A DNA stretch of 55,068 bases from an uncultured Pseudomonadota bacterium (GTDB lineage: Bacteria > Myxococcota_A > UBA796 > SXON01). The stretch is from contig CAIXRH010000025.1 in NCBI GenBank assembly GCA_903921785.1, positions 1 through 55,068 on the forward strand, written 5' to 3'. Made by a program: the position numbers and the translations under genes. The notes under the pieces were generated by a model, which was not told where the DNA came from, did no database searches, and saw nothing but the letters and a program-made list of their open reading frames with translations. Shown piece by piece: positions 1 to 7,481 of this stretch (position 1 is its first letter; each line of letters begins with the position of its first letter).

Positions 1-569
1 CCGCCCTGGGCCACGAGGCTGCGGCGCCACACCGCGTCGAGCCAGGCGAAGTCGCGGCCGGTGGTGTCCCGAACCTCGGGCGTGAACATGGGGAGGTGGT
101 CCGCCTCGTCCCACGCCGCGAAGAACCCGTAGAGGAAGAAGCCGTCGGCGTACCGGAAGAACACGGTGACGTCGTCGGTCTCCACGGAGCTGAGGTTCGT
201 GTCGTGCGCGGCGGAGGAGTGGAACTTCGCGGGCGAGAACTTCTCGAGGATCGGCAGGAACGGCCGCAGCACCTTCTGGGTGAGGACGGCCGGGTAGAGG
301 CTTCGGTAGAGGTGCAGGCCCACGCCGAAGCGGTTCTCGACGAGGAACCGGTGGAGGAACGTGGTGCCCGTGCGCGGGTTGCCGACGATCACGATGGGGC
401 GCTGCACCTTCGTGCGGGCGAGCCGGGGGAAGAACAGGTTGTCCAGCAGCATGAGCCACCAGACGTTGAGCCGGAGCCCCGCGTAGAGGAAGGCCACGAA
501 GAACGGGATCACCCGCACGTGGAAGACCTGCGAGAGCACGCGGTACACGATGGCGAGGCGGCCGAGCAT
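1..569 (-). CDS. Sulfotransferase-family protein (partial, 3' end outside the window)
   Basis: The reading frame starts at an ATG at 569-567 and runs off the left edge, leaving about 189 N-terminal residues. A hydrophobic stretch with VIPFFVAFLYAGLRLNVWW lies near the N-terminus, so the protein may be membrane associated. Near residue 55 the segment PIVIVGNPRTGTTFLHRFL resembles the 5'-phosphosulfate-binding loop of PAPS-dependent sulfotransferases. That family moves sulfate from PAPS to a hydroxyl or amine acceptor. The 3'-phosphate-binding motif would lie beyond the edge, so the substrate cannot be judged. The gene is divergent from rlmI with about 56 bp between the two starts, so they share a short promoter region. 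Confidence 0.75.
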   Translation of the reverse strand, partial: MLGRLAIVYRVLSQVFHVRVIPFFVAFLYAGLRLNVWWLMLLDNLFFPRLARTKVQRPIVIVGNPRTGTTFLHRFLVENRFGVGLHLYRSLYPAVLTQKVLRPFLPILEKFSPAKFHSSAAHDTNLSSVETDDVTVFFRYADGFFLYGFFAAWDEADHLPMFTPEVRDTTGRDFAWLDAVWRRSLVAQG

Positions 570-625
570 GGGGGGCGGCTAATCCGTCGTCGCCGTGGCC
601 GCCGCGCGCGAGATAGCCCCGCGCC

Positions 626-1774
626 ATGGTCCGCGTCACTGCCCGCTCCCGCCCCGGCCACCCCTGGGTCTTCTCCAACGAGGTGCTCACCCCGCCCATC
701 GCAAACCTGGTGCCCGGCGGCGCCGTGGAGCTGGTGGACCAGAAGGGGAAGGTGCTCGCGCGAGGCTACGGAAACCCCAACTCGCTCATCGCCCTGCGGC
801 TCTACTGCTCGCCCGCCGAGCTCCCGGACGATCCGGCGCTCTACGTGCGCCGCCTCCGCGAGGCGCTGGAGCTCCGCGAGCGCGTGATCCCCGGCCGCCG
901 CAGCTACCGCCTCTGCGCCGGCGAAGCCGACTTCCTCCCCGGCGTGATCATCGACCGCTACGAAGACGTGCTCTCGGTGCAGATCACCACCCGCGGCATG
1001 GAGGACCGCAAGCCGCTGCTGCGCGCGGCGATCGAGGCCGTGATCGCGCCGAAGGGCGTGGTCTTCCGCGGCGACGTTCCGCTGCGCGCCATGGAGGGCC
1101 TGCCCCTGGAGAAGGGCGTCTGGTGGGGCGAGGTGCCCGGGCGCGTGCCGTTCGAAGAGAACGGCGTCCGCTTCGGCGCCGACCTCGTGGAGGGCCAGAA
1201 GACCGGCTTCTTCTTCGATCAGGCGGAGAACCGCGCCTGGCTCGCCTCCCGCGTCGCGGGCGCCCGCGTACTCGACGTGTACGCCCACCTCGGCGGCTGG
1301 GCCCTGGTCTCGATGAAGCACGGCGCCGCCTACGCGGCCACCATCGAGTCGAGCGCCGCGGCCAACGAGTTGATCCGCGCCAACGCCGCCGACAATGGCG
1401 TGAGCGTGGACGTGCTCCAGGGCGACGCCGAGGCGGAGATGAACAAGCTCCCCCCCGGCAGCTTCGACGTGGTGTGCATCGATCCCCCCGCCTTCGCCAA
1501 GAACCGCAAGTCCGCGGGCGTGGCGCTCGGCGCCTACAAGCGGGTGAACCAGGCGGCGGCGCGGCTGGTGAAGCCGGGCGGGCTCCTGGTCACGTCGAGC
1601 TGCTCCCACCACGTGCTCCCGGAGCGCTTCCAGGAGGCGGTGGTGCACGGGTCGCGCTCCGCGGGGCGTCGCCTTCAGCTCGTGCGCCGCGGATTGCAGG
1701 CGCCGGACCACCCGATCCTCCCCAACGTCCCCGAGACCGAGTACCTCAAGCACCTCGTCTTCGTGGTGCGCTGA
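626..1774 (+). CDS. rlmI: Class I rRNA large-subunit methyltransferase, RlmI/RlmK-like
   Basis: 382 residues, close to the roughly 395 usual for the 23S rRNA m5C1962 methyltransferase RlmI. An N-terminal PUA-like RNA-binding region begins at GHPWVFSNEV. A linker carries CAGEADFLPGVIIDRYEDVL. The Rossmann methyltransferase domain follows, with SAM-binding VLDVYAHLGGWAL, motif IV DPPAFAK and motif VI SSCSHHV, which holds a Cys expected in m5C enzymes. It uses SAM to methylate a cytosine of 23S rRNA in the cytoplasm. The TGA stop overlaps the ATG of the nitrilase gene by one base (TGATG), so the two are probably translationally coupled. The exact target base is inferred from family membership. 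Confidence 0.9.
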   Translation: MVRVTARSRPGHPWVFSNEVLTPPIANLVPGGAVELVDQKGKVLARGYGNPNSLIALRLYCSPAELPDDPALYVRRLREALELRERVIPGRRSYRLCAGEADFLPGVIIDRYEDVLSVQITTRGMEDRKPLLRAAIEAVIAPKGVVFRGDVPLRAMEGLPLEKGVWWGEVPGRVPFEENGVRFGADLVEGQKTGFFFDQAENRAWLASRVAGARVLDVYAHLGGWALVSMKHGAAYAATIESSAAANELIRANAADNGVSVDVLQGDAEAEMNKLPPGSFDVVCIDPPAFAKNRKSAGVALGAYKRVNQAAARLVKPGGLLVTSSCSHHVLPERFQEAVVHGSRSAGRRLQLVRRGLQAPDHPILPNVPETEYLKHLVFVVR

Positions 1775-2577
1775 TGGCGTTGGTCGCGGCGGTGCAGCTC
1801 CGCTCGGGGCCCGACGTGGCCGAGAACCTCGCGCGGGTCGAGGCGCTGGTCGCCCGGGCGGCCAGCTACGGCGCCGCCTTCGTCGCGACGCCCGAGAACA
1901 CCACGCTGCTCACGTCGCCGGAGAAGAAGGTGGCGGCGGCGGAGCCCGTGGACGGGCCGACGCACGGGGCGCTGGCCGAGATGGCGCGGCGGCACCGGGT
2001 GTGGCTCCTCGCGGGGAGCGTGGCGGAGGCGCACCCCACCGATCCCACCCGTTGTTTCAACACGTCCCTCCTGTTCGACGACGCGGGCACCCTCGTCGCC
2101 CGCTACCGCAAGCTCCACCTCTTCGACGTGGACCTCGCCGACGGCACCCGCTTCCAGGAGAGCGCCCACATCGCCCCGGGGGAGGAGGTCGTGGTCGTGG
2201 ACACGCCGATCGGCCGGCTGGGGCTCACGGTCTGCTACGACGTCCGCTTCCCCGAGCTGTACCGCAAGCTCATGGACGCGGGCGCGGAGGTGATCACCGT
2301 CCCGAGCGCGTTCACGCTCACCACGGGACGCGCCCACTGGCACGTCCTTTTGCGGGCGCGGGCGATCGAAGCCCAGGCGTTCGTGATCGCGCCGGCGCAG
2401 GAGGGACCGCACGGCGGCGGCCGCGCCAGCTACGGCCACAGCCTCATCGTGGACCCGTGGGGCACCGTCCTCGCCGACTGCGCCGACGGCGAGGGCCTCG
2501 CGCTGGCCGAGGTGGACCTCTCGCGGGTCGCCGAAGCGCGGCGGGCCATCCCCGTGGCGCGGCATCGGCGGGTGTAG
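1774..2577 (+). CDS. Carbon-nitrogen hydrolase (nitrilase superfamily, Nit1/NitFhit branch)
   Basis: 267 residues. The Glu-Lys-Cys catalytic triad is visible: E41 in ATPENTT, K113 in YRKLHLFDV and C154 in VCYDVRFPELY. The RFPELY and YRKLHLFD forms are typical of the Nit1/Nit2 branch that hydrolyses deaminated glutathione or omega-amides of dicarboxylic acids; this precise substrate is inferred. It is a cytoplasmic enzyme, co-transcribed and one base overlapping with rlmI. The last codons, ending HRRV and the stop, lie inside the first copy of a dispersed repeat (2548-2690). A matching tail, IPVAWHRRV plus stop, reappears at about 5175-5204, so the C-terminus may have been rewritten by repeat recombination. 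Confidence 0.88.
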   Translation: MALVAAVQLRSGPDVAENLARVEALVARAASYGAAFVATPENTTLLTSPEKKVAAAEPVDGPTHGALAEMARRHRVWLLAGSVAEAHPTDPTRCFNTSLLFDDAGTLVARYRKLHLFDVDLADGTRFQESAHIAPGEEVVVVDTPIGRLGLTVCYDVRFPELYRKLMDAGAEVITVPSAFTLTTGRAHWHVLLRARAIEAQAFVIAPAQEGPHGGGRASYGHSLIVDPWGTVLADCADGEGLALAEVDLSRVAEARRAIPVARHRRV

Positions 2578-2690
2578 CCGGAGGATCCCGAGGCGGAGGT
2601 CAAAGGGGTGGAGCCGGGTACACCGGCGTTCCACGCGGGAGGCGTCGGCGGTCGAGCGGCCGCCGGGGCGAGAATGGGGAGGCGGGGCGG
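2548..2690 (+). repeat. Dispersed intergenic repeat, copy C1
   Basis: About 143 bp, nearly identical to copy C2 (5175-5317). It covers the last codons and stop of the nitrilase gene. The core contains GCCGG-GTACA-CCGGC (GTGCA in other copies), an inverted repeat, followed by CGGCGG and CCGCCG arms that could also pair. It ends in GGGCGAGAATGGGGAGGCGG. No integrase core site or transposase accompanies it. Confidence 0.8.
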
Positions 2691-2812
2691 GGGCGTGGTA
2701 CCGGCGTTGTACCTCCGGTGGCGCTGGGCGGCTCACCCGGTCGGGGGCGGCGGCGGGGAACCAGCCGCGTCGGGGCGGAGAACCGTGGCTACACTGGGAG
2801 CGAGAGGTTCTC

Positions 2813-3169
2813 ATGCTGCTCCTGCTCGCGTGTGTCCTCACCCCGGACTCCACGGACCCGGTCGTCGCGACGGTGGCGTGCGACACGCTCAGCTGCGGAA
2901 CGGACGAGGTCTGCATCGTCGAGGAGTACGAGCCGGCGTGCGAGAACCTCTACGACACGGGGGTGTCCTGCCCCGAAGGCACCACGCTCACGATGTGTGG
3001 CGGCGCGGGCATCGCGTGCTGCTGCGAGCCGCCGCCGCCGGCGTCCTACAGCTGCGCCACCTGCACCGGCGAGCCGTCCTGTGACTGTGTGACCTGTCCG
3101 GCAGACAAGGCGTGCGAGGCGACCGGCACCACCGGGACGTTCCGGTGCGCGGAGATGCCGAAGCCGTAG
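2813..3169 (+). CDS. Small Cys-rich lipoprotein
   Basis: 118 residues, with an exceptionally short lipoprotein signal, MLLLLAC, giving a lipidated Cys at position 7. No alternative in-frame start lies in the preceding 30 nt. The mature chain holds at least 15 cysteines, several in CC or CxC pairs (CCCEPPPP, CATCTGEPSCDC, CVTCPADKAC), which suggests a disulfide-knotted extracytoplasmic domain. A purine-rich GAGAGG precedes the ATG by about 6 nt. I do not recognise the family; C-x2-C spacing in CPADKAC resembles follistatin-like or Kazal-like Cys modules of Myxococcota surface proteins, but this is only a resemblance. It is the first gene after repeat copy C1. Confidence 0.65.
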   Translation: MLLLLACVLTPDSTDPVVATVACDTLSCGTDEVCIVEEYEPACENLYDTGVSCPEGTTLTMCGGAGIACCCEPPPPASYSCATCTGEPSCDCVTCPADKACEATGTTGTFRCAEMPKP

Positions 3170-3244
3170 GGGGCATCGCCCCGCGCTTGAACCGGTCGTG
3201 CCCGTTCCCGGGAGCGGCGACCGGCGAAAGGTGATCGTCCAACC

Positions 3245-3483
3245 GGGACCCTACTGGTCGGGTAGACCGGGGAGGTTTCCCTCCCCGGCCCCCCTCGGAT
3301 CCGGACGTGCAGTTTTCCCGCATCCGGCTCTTCGGATCACGTATTCGCTGTCGCGGGCGCCTTCATCACCTGGGCGTGCGGGAATGGATAGCGGGCCAGG
3401 ACACGCCTGAACCGGTGCCACCATAAGCGAGCCCGTTGGGAGCGGCGGTTGAGCCATCGCTGCCAGAGTGTGCCGTCCCGGTC
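3245..3483 (-). pseudogene. 5'-truncated group II intron: reverse transcriptase C-terminus, domain V and domain VI
   Basis: On the minus strand an open frame ending at the TGA at 3339-3337 encodes about 47 residues, including TLWQRWLNRRSQRARLWWHR and [16 protein letters not shown]. This matches the C-terminal end of group II intron reverse transcriptase/maturases. A 33-nt element at 3330-3298 follows directly. It starts GAGCCGGATG, has a GGAAAA loop and ends CGTCCGGATC, as expected for domain V with its AGC triad. A 9-bp stem with GAAA loop at 3288-3267 fits domain VI, followed by CTACCCGACC near the 3' splice site. The rest of the maturase and intron domains I-III are missing, so it cannot be mobile by itself. 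Loss of the 5' part is the pattern left by incomplete reverse transcription. Confidence 0.82.
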
Positions 3484-3626
3484 GTTTCGCCCAGCTCCCG
3501 TCCCAGGCATTCACCCCATCGCGCTTGAGAGGACGCAGGATGCACCACGAGACCGCACCCGTGAAGTGGTAGCCGAGGCGGGACAAATGCCGTGCAAAAG
3601 CAGTGGGATACGACATTCAGCGCGGC

Positions 3627-4118
3627 CTACTTCGTGGCGCAGGATCCCCCGTGGTAGACGTCGCACGCGGGTTTGTTCTCGTCGTTGACTACCGTGTACG
3701 GGATTCGCACGCGGGTCGTTGTTCCGCCCACGGTGATGCCGAGGTCGAGCGAGAAGCCGGCCAGCTCGTCGCGCCCGAGCGGCCGACCGCAGCCATGCCC
3801 ATCGCAGTACTTCGCTGGGAAGACGTACACGGTGGCCGTGGCGCCCGGGACGATTGTCGTCGGCTGGTAGGGGCCGCCGAGCTTGCTGATTCGCTCGGTC
3901 CCTGGAACGGCGGCATTCGTCGATCCGTCGTTCAGGACGAAGACCACAGTGTTCCAGTCGACCGTTGCTACCTCCGTGCCGGTTGCGGTGAACCCGACGA
4001 TGATTTCGTCGTTCGCCTTCTTCGTGGTGATCGTGACGCCGGGCGGCTGTTCCACCGGGCCGGGGACCGCGTACCAGTGGGATCTGGCAATGGCTAGCGT
4101 CGCAAGAATCAGAAGCAT
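3627..4118 (-). CDS. Secreted hypothetical protein
   Basis: 163 residues. The N-terminus MLLILATLAIARSHWY looks like a short signal peptide without a basic n-region. The mature part is rich in Thr, Val and Gly (VTITTKKANDEIIVGF, VRIPYTVVNDENKPAC), which suggests a beta-sandwich fold. Four Cys in two groups (YCDGHGCGR near residue 108, and two in the last 15 residues ending CATK) could form disulfides. No family was recognised. It converges on the intron remnant about 140 bp away. Its base composition is somewhat less extreme than that of its neighbours, in keeping with an accessory region. Confidence 0.6.
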   Translation of the reverse strand: MLLILATLAIARSHWYAVPGPVEQPPGVTITTKKANDEIIVGFTATGTEVATVDWNTVVFVLNDGSTNAAVPGTERISKLGGPYQPTTIVPGATATVYVFPAKYCDGHGCGRPLGRDELAGFSLDLGITVGGTTTRVRIPYTVVNDENKPACDVYHGGSCATK

Positions 4119-4212
4119 CGTTCGGCCTCCAAGCCGAGCCTATCACACCTGACCGTGCCCGCCGCCTGGGGTCCCCGAGCGTGGCGGCGGGCGCGGTTTT
4201 CCCCTCGACTGA

Positions 4213-4700
4213 CCAACCCCCGGCGAGTCGACGCTCGGCACCACTCCGGAGCCGACGGCCGGTGCGGGGTGGGTTGGTCCTCCCTTCGTCCTCCTGGAGT
4301 CCACCGAGGCTGATCACAACTACCTCTTCATCGTGTGGAGCCCGACCGGCCCCACCAACCCCTGGCGGACCCACCGGCTCCGCGGGGAGGCGCAGCGGGT
4401 CGCCGCGCCGATGGCGACCAAGAACGCCGGCCAGGAGTTCTACGTCTGCGAGGCGACCGGTCGCTACGCCACCGTCCAGGTCACGCACACCGACCTGCGG
4501 CACGAGCAGCGTCAGGTCGCGGACCTCGCCCGGCTCACCGCTGCCGAGGCCGCCCACGGCTCGCGCCTCACCCAGACGGCGGCAAGTGCGCCGAGTGCGA
4601 CATCCCCTTCCGATCGGTTCGCTGCGTCCATGGATGCAGCTTCGCCCGCCCCTCCGTCAACTTCCACCCTCCTCCGTTGACTCCAGGACATCCCCGATGA
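4213..4700 (+). pseudogene. Frameshifted, probably 5'-truncated gene remnant
   Basis: From 4213 to about 4570 one frame has almost every third codon position G or C, as in the real genes here. It encodes LLESTEADHNYLFIVWSPTG and VCEATGRYATVQVTHTDL, but no ATG opens it and a TGA stands just upstream at 4210. Near 4570 coding character moves to another frame, which reads GGKCAECDIPFRSVRCVHGC and ends at 4700. The Cys spacing suggests a small zinc-binding element. The final TGA overlaps the ATG of the next small ORF as ATGA, a normal operon arrangement. I read this as one gene broken by a frameshift; the function is unknown. Confidence 0.45.
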
Positions 4701-5053
4701 GCCCTCCTGTCCTCGCCACCCTCCAAGAGCGAATCCTCGACGGGTGCAAGGCCGCCGGGCTCGCCGCCGGCAAGATGCCCACCGACCACGAGCTCGCAGA
4801 CGTCGCTGCGGAGGAAAGGAAGCACGAACGAGCCCCTGCGGAGTACACCCCGGGATCGTACCCCCCGCAGCGGGGGCCACCGCAAGGCCTCGACCCCACG
4901 GATGGGGGAGGTTTTCGGCTCCTGCGGGGGGGGCACGTGCGCGCCGAGACGGACCTCCGCACGCCAGCCCCGCGCGCGGTCTCCCGCTACGCCACCCGGC
5001 CCGCGTCCAGCGTGTCGAAGCCGGGGGCGCTCGCGCGCGCAGCAGGCCGGTGA
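4697..5053 (+). CDS. Small hypothetical protein, possibly truncated
   Basis: 118-residue frame starting at an ATG that overlaps the preceding broken gene by 4 nt (ATGA). The first 45 or so codons look coding: TLQERILDGCKAAGLAAGK followed by a charged helix around ELADVAAEERKHER. After about 4840 the sequence becomes Pro/Gly/Arg rich and codon use is less convincing, so the true gene may have been cut and fused to noncoding DNA. No family was recognised. It lies just before repeat copy C2, where other gene tails are also found. Confidence 0.35.
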   Translation: MSPPVLATLQERILDGCKAAGLAAGKMPTDHELADVAAEERKHERAPAEYTPGSYPPQRGPPQGLDPTDGGGFRLLRGGHVRAETDLRTPAPRAVSRYATRPASSVSKPGALARAAGR

Positions 5054-5433
5054 CGATCCGCGTCGACGCGGGTGCGCCCACCACGATTGTCCGCAGCGTC
5101 ATCCGCTTCTCGCGGCACGGGGCCTCGTCGCAAGCCGCATTCCCCGCGAACACCCCGGTCTGGAGGACGAGGCGATCCCGGTGGCATGGCACCGGCGGGT
5201 GTAGCCGGCGGATCCCGTGGCGAAGGTCGAAGGGCTGGAGCCGGGTGCACCGGCGTTCCACGCGGGAGGCGTCGGCGGTCGAGCGGCCGCCGGGGCGAGA
5301 ATGGGGAGGCGGGGCGGCGCCGTCGGATACTCCAGCTTCCCCGACCGCTGCGCGCGAGGGGGACTGCGGCGCGGCCGCGGCGAGGCGCCCTACCGCCCCG
5401 CCGCGTTCACGCCCCAGTCGTAGGAACGGCCGA
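5054..5433. other. Gene-free stretch with repeat copy C2 and two gene-tail remnants
   Basis: Apart from repeat copy C2, this stretch holds two fossil gene ends. On the plus strand at about 5175-5204 it reads IPVAWHRRV and a stop, matching the nitrilase C-terminus (IPVARHRRV). On the minus strand at about 5422-5390 it reads DWGVNAAGR and a stop, matching the end of the DUF547 protein (DWGVNAVGR) encoded 6.8 kb away. No intact gene was seen. Confidence 0.55.
5175..5317 (+). repeat. Dispersed intergenic repeat, copy C2
   Basis: Same orientation as C1 and differing from it at only about a dozen of 143 positions. The core reads GGAGCCGGGTGCACCGGCG. It is flanked on the left by a nitrilase-like tail and on the right by a DUF547-like tail. 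Confidence 0.8.
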
Positions 5434-7149
5434 TCAAAGCAGCTGAGCCTGCTGGGTCTGGCTGGTGTTGTTCGCGGTGTTGGTCGTGCCCGTTCCGCCG
5501 CGGCGCATCAACATCACCGGCGGGGGGTTGATCACGCCGTCGCCGTCGGTGTCCTTGGTCAGCTCGAACCCGATGGGCTCCCCGCCGATCAGGATGTCGC
5601 CCTTGGCGCTGAGGGTGTCCTTGTCCGCCCCCGCCAGGCGCAGGTTTCCCGCGTCGTCGCGGGTGAACTGGCCGTGGAACTTGCCCTTCGACAACGTCTT
5701 CTGCTTGCCCTTCTTGTCGGCGGCCCCGAGCAGGCTGACCTTGCCGGTGTAGCCCACGTCGGTGGGGTCGTACGCCACCGTCACCCCGTTGGCGAACAGG
5801 ACGCCCACCTCCTCGTCGAAGCTCACCTTGAGGGTCTCGGTGGCGACGTAGTCCCCGTCGCCCGGGCCCGGGCGGAGCGAGACCTCGATCACCACTTCCC
5901 GGGGGATGGAGACGGAGGTGGCCGTGTACGCGGTGGCAGCCAGCGAAAAGACGCCCTCCGGCTCCTCGATCAGCTCGATGCACGTGCCCTCGACACACAC
6001 GGGCGCGCTCAGATCGTCGAGGGAGAGCTCGGAGGAGCCGTCGATGTAGAGGCGGTCGCCGTTGATGGCGATGTCCAACGTGGGGACGGTGTCGGTCTTG
6101 GCGAGGTAGTCCTGAACTTCCGTCTCCCACGCGCTGAAGAGCAGGTCCGGCCCGTTGAGCGCCTGCCACTCGAAGGCCGTGGCGGGGAGCGTGAGCGTCT
6201 TGCCACCCTCGATCTCCACCTGGGCGCTCACGGGCAGCGTGCTCCCGAACGTCCAGCCCTCGGAGATCACGGTCACGGAGCAGTCCGGACCCTTGAAGCC
6301 GGGCAGGTTCCGGCAGCCACCCAGGGTCACGCTCGTGAGCGGGTCGTCGTCCGAGGCGAGCATCGTCTCCCCCTGCCAATCGTCGATGAAGTGGGGGGTG
6401 CCCGAGAGCTTGACCTTGGAGGTACCGGTCTTCTTGCCCGCCACGTCGTACTCGTGCACCGTCACCTCGACGAGCCCCTCCGGCACGAGGGTGAGGTCGG
6501 CCTCCCAGACTTCGCCGATGGCGTCCCAGTACACCTCGGCCGAGCTGGAGCTGCCGTCGCCCGTGGTGGTGCACCCCGTCACCTTGTCGCAGGTGGTGAC
6601 CTTGGGATCGGCGATGCTCACCTTGGCGTAGGCCACCGCGTAGGTGTCCGCGCCAGCAAGGTCGAAGGTCAGCTCGTAGCCGCCCGCGAGGGTGGGGAAG
6701 ACCTGTGCGGCGAGCACCTCGAGGTCGAGGCCGGAGGTCGAGGTGTCGCAAGCGCCCTTCGTCGAGCACGCCGTGGACGAGGCGCTGCCGCTGCCGTTGC
6801 CGTCCAGCGCGATGGCGAAGGTCTGGAGCTCGGCGTTCTTCGTGTCATAAAGGGTCACGGTCGCGGTCGCGGTGCGGCTCGGCGGGGCCTTCAGCTCGGC
6901 GCCGCCGTGGAGCCACGCGTCCGCCTCGACGAACGCGACCTCCTCCGTGCCGCCGTCGGACTGCACGCGGGCATCCATCGGATGCTCGTAGTTGGTGTCC
7001 GTGCCGCCGCTGATGCTGATGACCTTGTAGCTGGTGGTCCCGGTGTCCCCGACGACCTCCCGAATCCGGATGTTCTTGACCTTCGGGGTGTTGGCGGCCT
7101 CGACGTCGGGCATCGAGAAGGCGAGGACGAGGAGGGGAGAGAAGAACAT
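5434..7149 (-). CDS. Large secreted protein of unknown function
   Basis: 571 residues from the ATG at 7149-7147, which has GGAG about 6 nt upstream; longer frames would run into repeat copy C3. The start MFFSPLLVLAFSMPDVEA looks like a signal peptide with a weak n-region. The body is beta-rich with several Cys pairs (CSTKGACDTS, CDKVTGC, CVEGTCIEL), many Asp/Gly/Thr, and no recognised catalytic motif. Near residue 540 KDTDGDGVINPPP resembles a thrombospondin type 3 or dockerin-like calcium loop. The C-terminus is a Thr/Asn/Gln tail ending in QQAQLL. Extracytoplasmic location is well supported; function is unknown. It is the only gene between repeat copies C2 and C3. Confidence 0.7.
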   Translation of the reverse strand: MFFSPLLVLAFSMPDVEAANTPKVKNIRIREVVGDTGTTSYKVISISGGTDTNYEHPMDARVQSDGGTEEVAFVEADAWLHGGAELKAPPSRTATATVTLYDTKNAELQTFAIALDGNGSGSASSTACSTKGACDTSTSGLDLEVLAAQVFPTLAGGYELTFDLAGADTYAVAYAKVSIADPKVTTCDKVTGCTTTGDGSSSSAEVYWDAIGEVWEADLTLVPEGLVEVTVHEYDVAGKKTGTSKVKLSGTPHFIDDWQGETMLASDDDPLTSVTLGGCRNLPGFKGPDCSVTVISEGWTFGSTLPVSAQVEIEGGKTLTLPATAFEWQALNGPDLLFSAWETEVQDYLAKTDTVPTLDIAINGDRLYIDGSSELSLDDLSAPVCVEGTCIELIEEPEGVFSLAATAYTATSVSIPREVVIEVSLRPGPGDGDYVATETLKVSFDEEVGVLFANGVTVAYDPTDVGYTGKVSLLGAADKKGKQKTLSKGKFHGQFTRDDAGNLRLAGADKDTLSAKGDILIGGEPIGFELTKDTDGDGVINPPPVMLMRRGGTGTTNTANNTSQTQQAQLL

Positions 7150-7481
7150 TCGGGCTCCAAAGGGTACACACCCTGGATAGCCGAAGCCCCCGCGGTCGAT
7201 ACCCCCACTCAACCCCCAGGGGCGCCGTTCGGGTTGCCACCCTCGAGCTACCGGCGCGGCACCGGCGGGTGTCGCCGGCGGCTCCCGAGACGACCGTCGA
7301 GGGGCTGGAGCCGGGTGCACCGGCGTTCCGCGCGGGAAACGTCGGCGGTCGAGGAGCCGCCGGGGGGAGAATGGCGAGGGGGGCGGCGCCGCCCGATCGA
7401 TGTGCTGCGCCGACGGCCCCGCGCGAGGGGGACCGCAGCCGCCGCGTTGACGGAGGGGGGGCGCGGAGTGAGGATGCGAGG
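7150..7481. other. Spacer with repeat copy C3 and decayed gene tails
   Basis: Divergent spacer between the large secreted protein and the CotH-like gene. It contains repeat copy C3. To its left the sequence can be read ARHRRV with the stop mutated to TCG. To its right, minus-strand VNAAA echoes the VNAAGR tail. These look like older, decayed versions of the arrangement at copy C2. Confidence 0.45.
7247..7386 (+). repeat. Dispersed intergenic repeat, copy C3
   Basis: Same orientation as C1 and C2 but more diverged. The core GGAGCCGGGTGCACCGGCG is intact; AAACGTCGGCGGTCGAGGAG replaces the C1 middle, and the G-rich end reads GAGAATGGCGAGGGGGGCGG. Confidence 0.75.

Noticed and set aside
2608-5423. 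Small ORFs with the repeated peptide PAFHAGGVGGRAAAGARMGR
   Set aside because: They are translations of the dispersed repeat DNA and have no independent support as genes.
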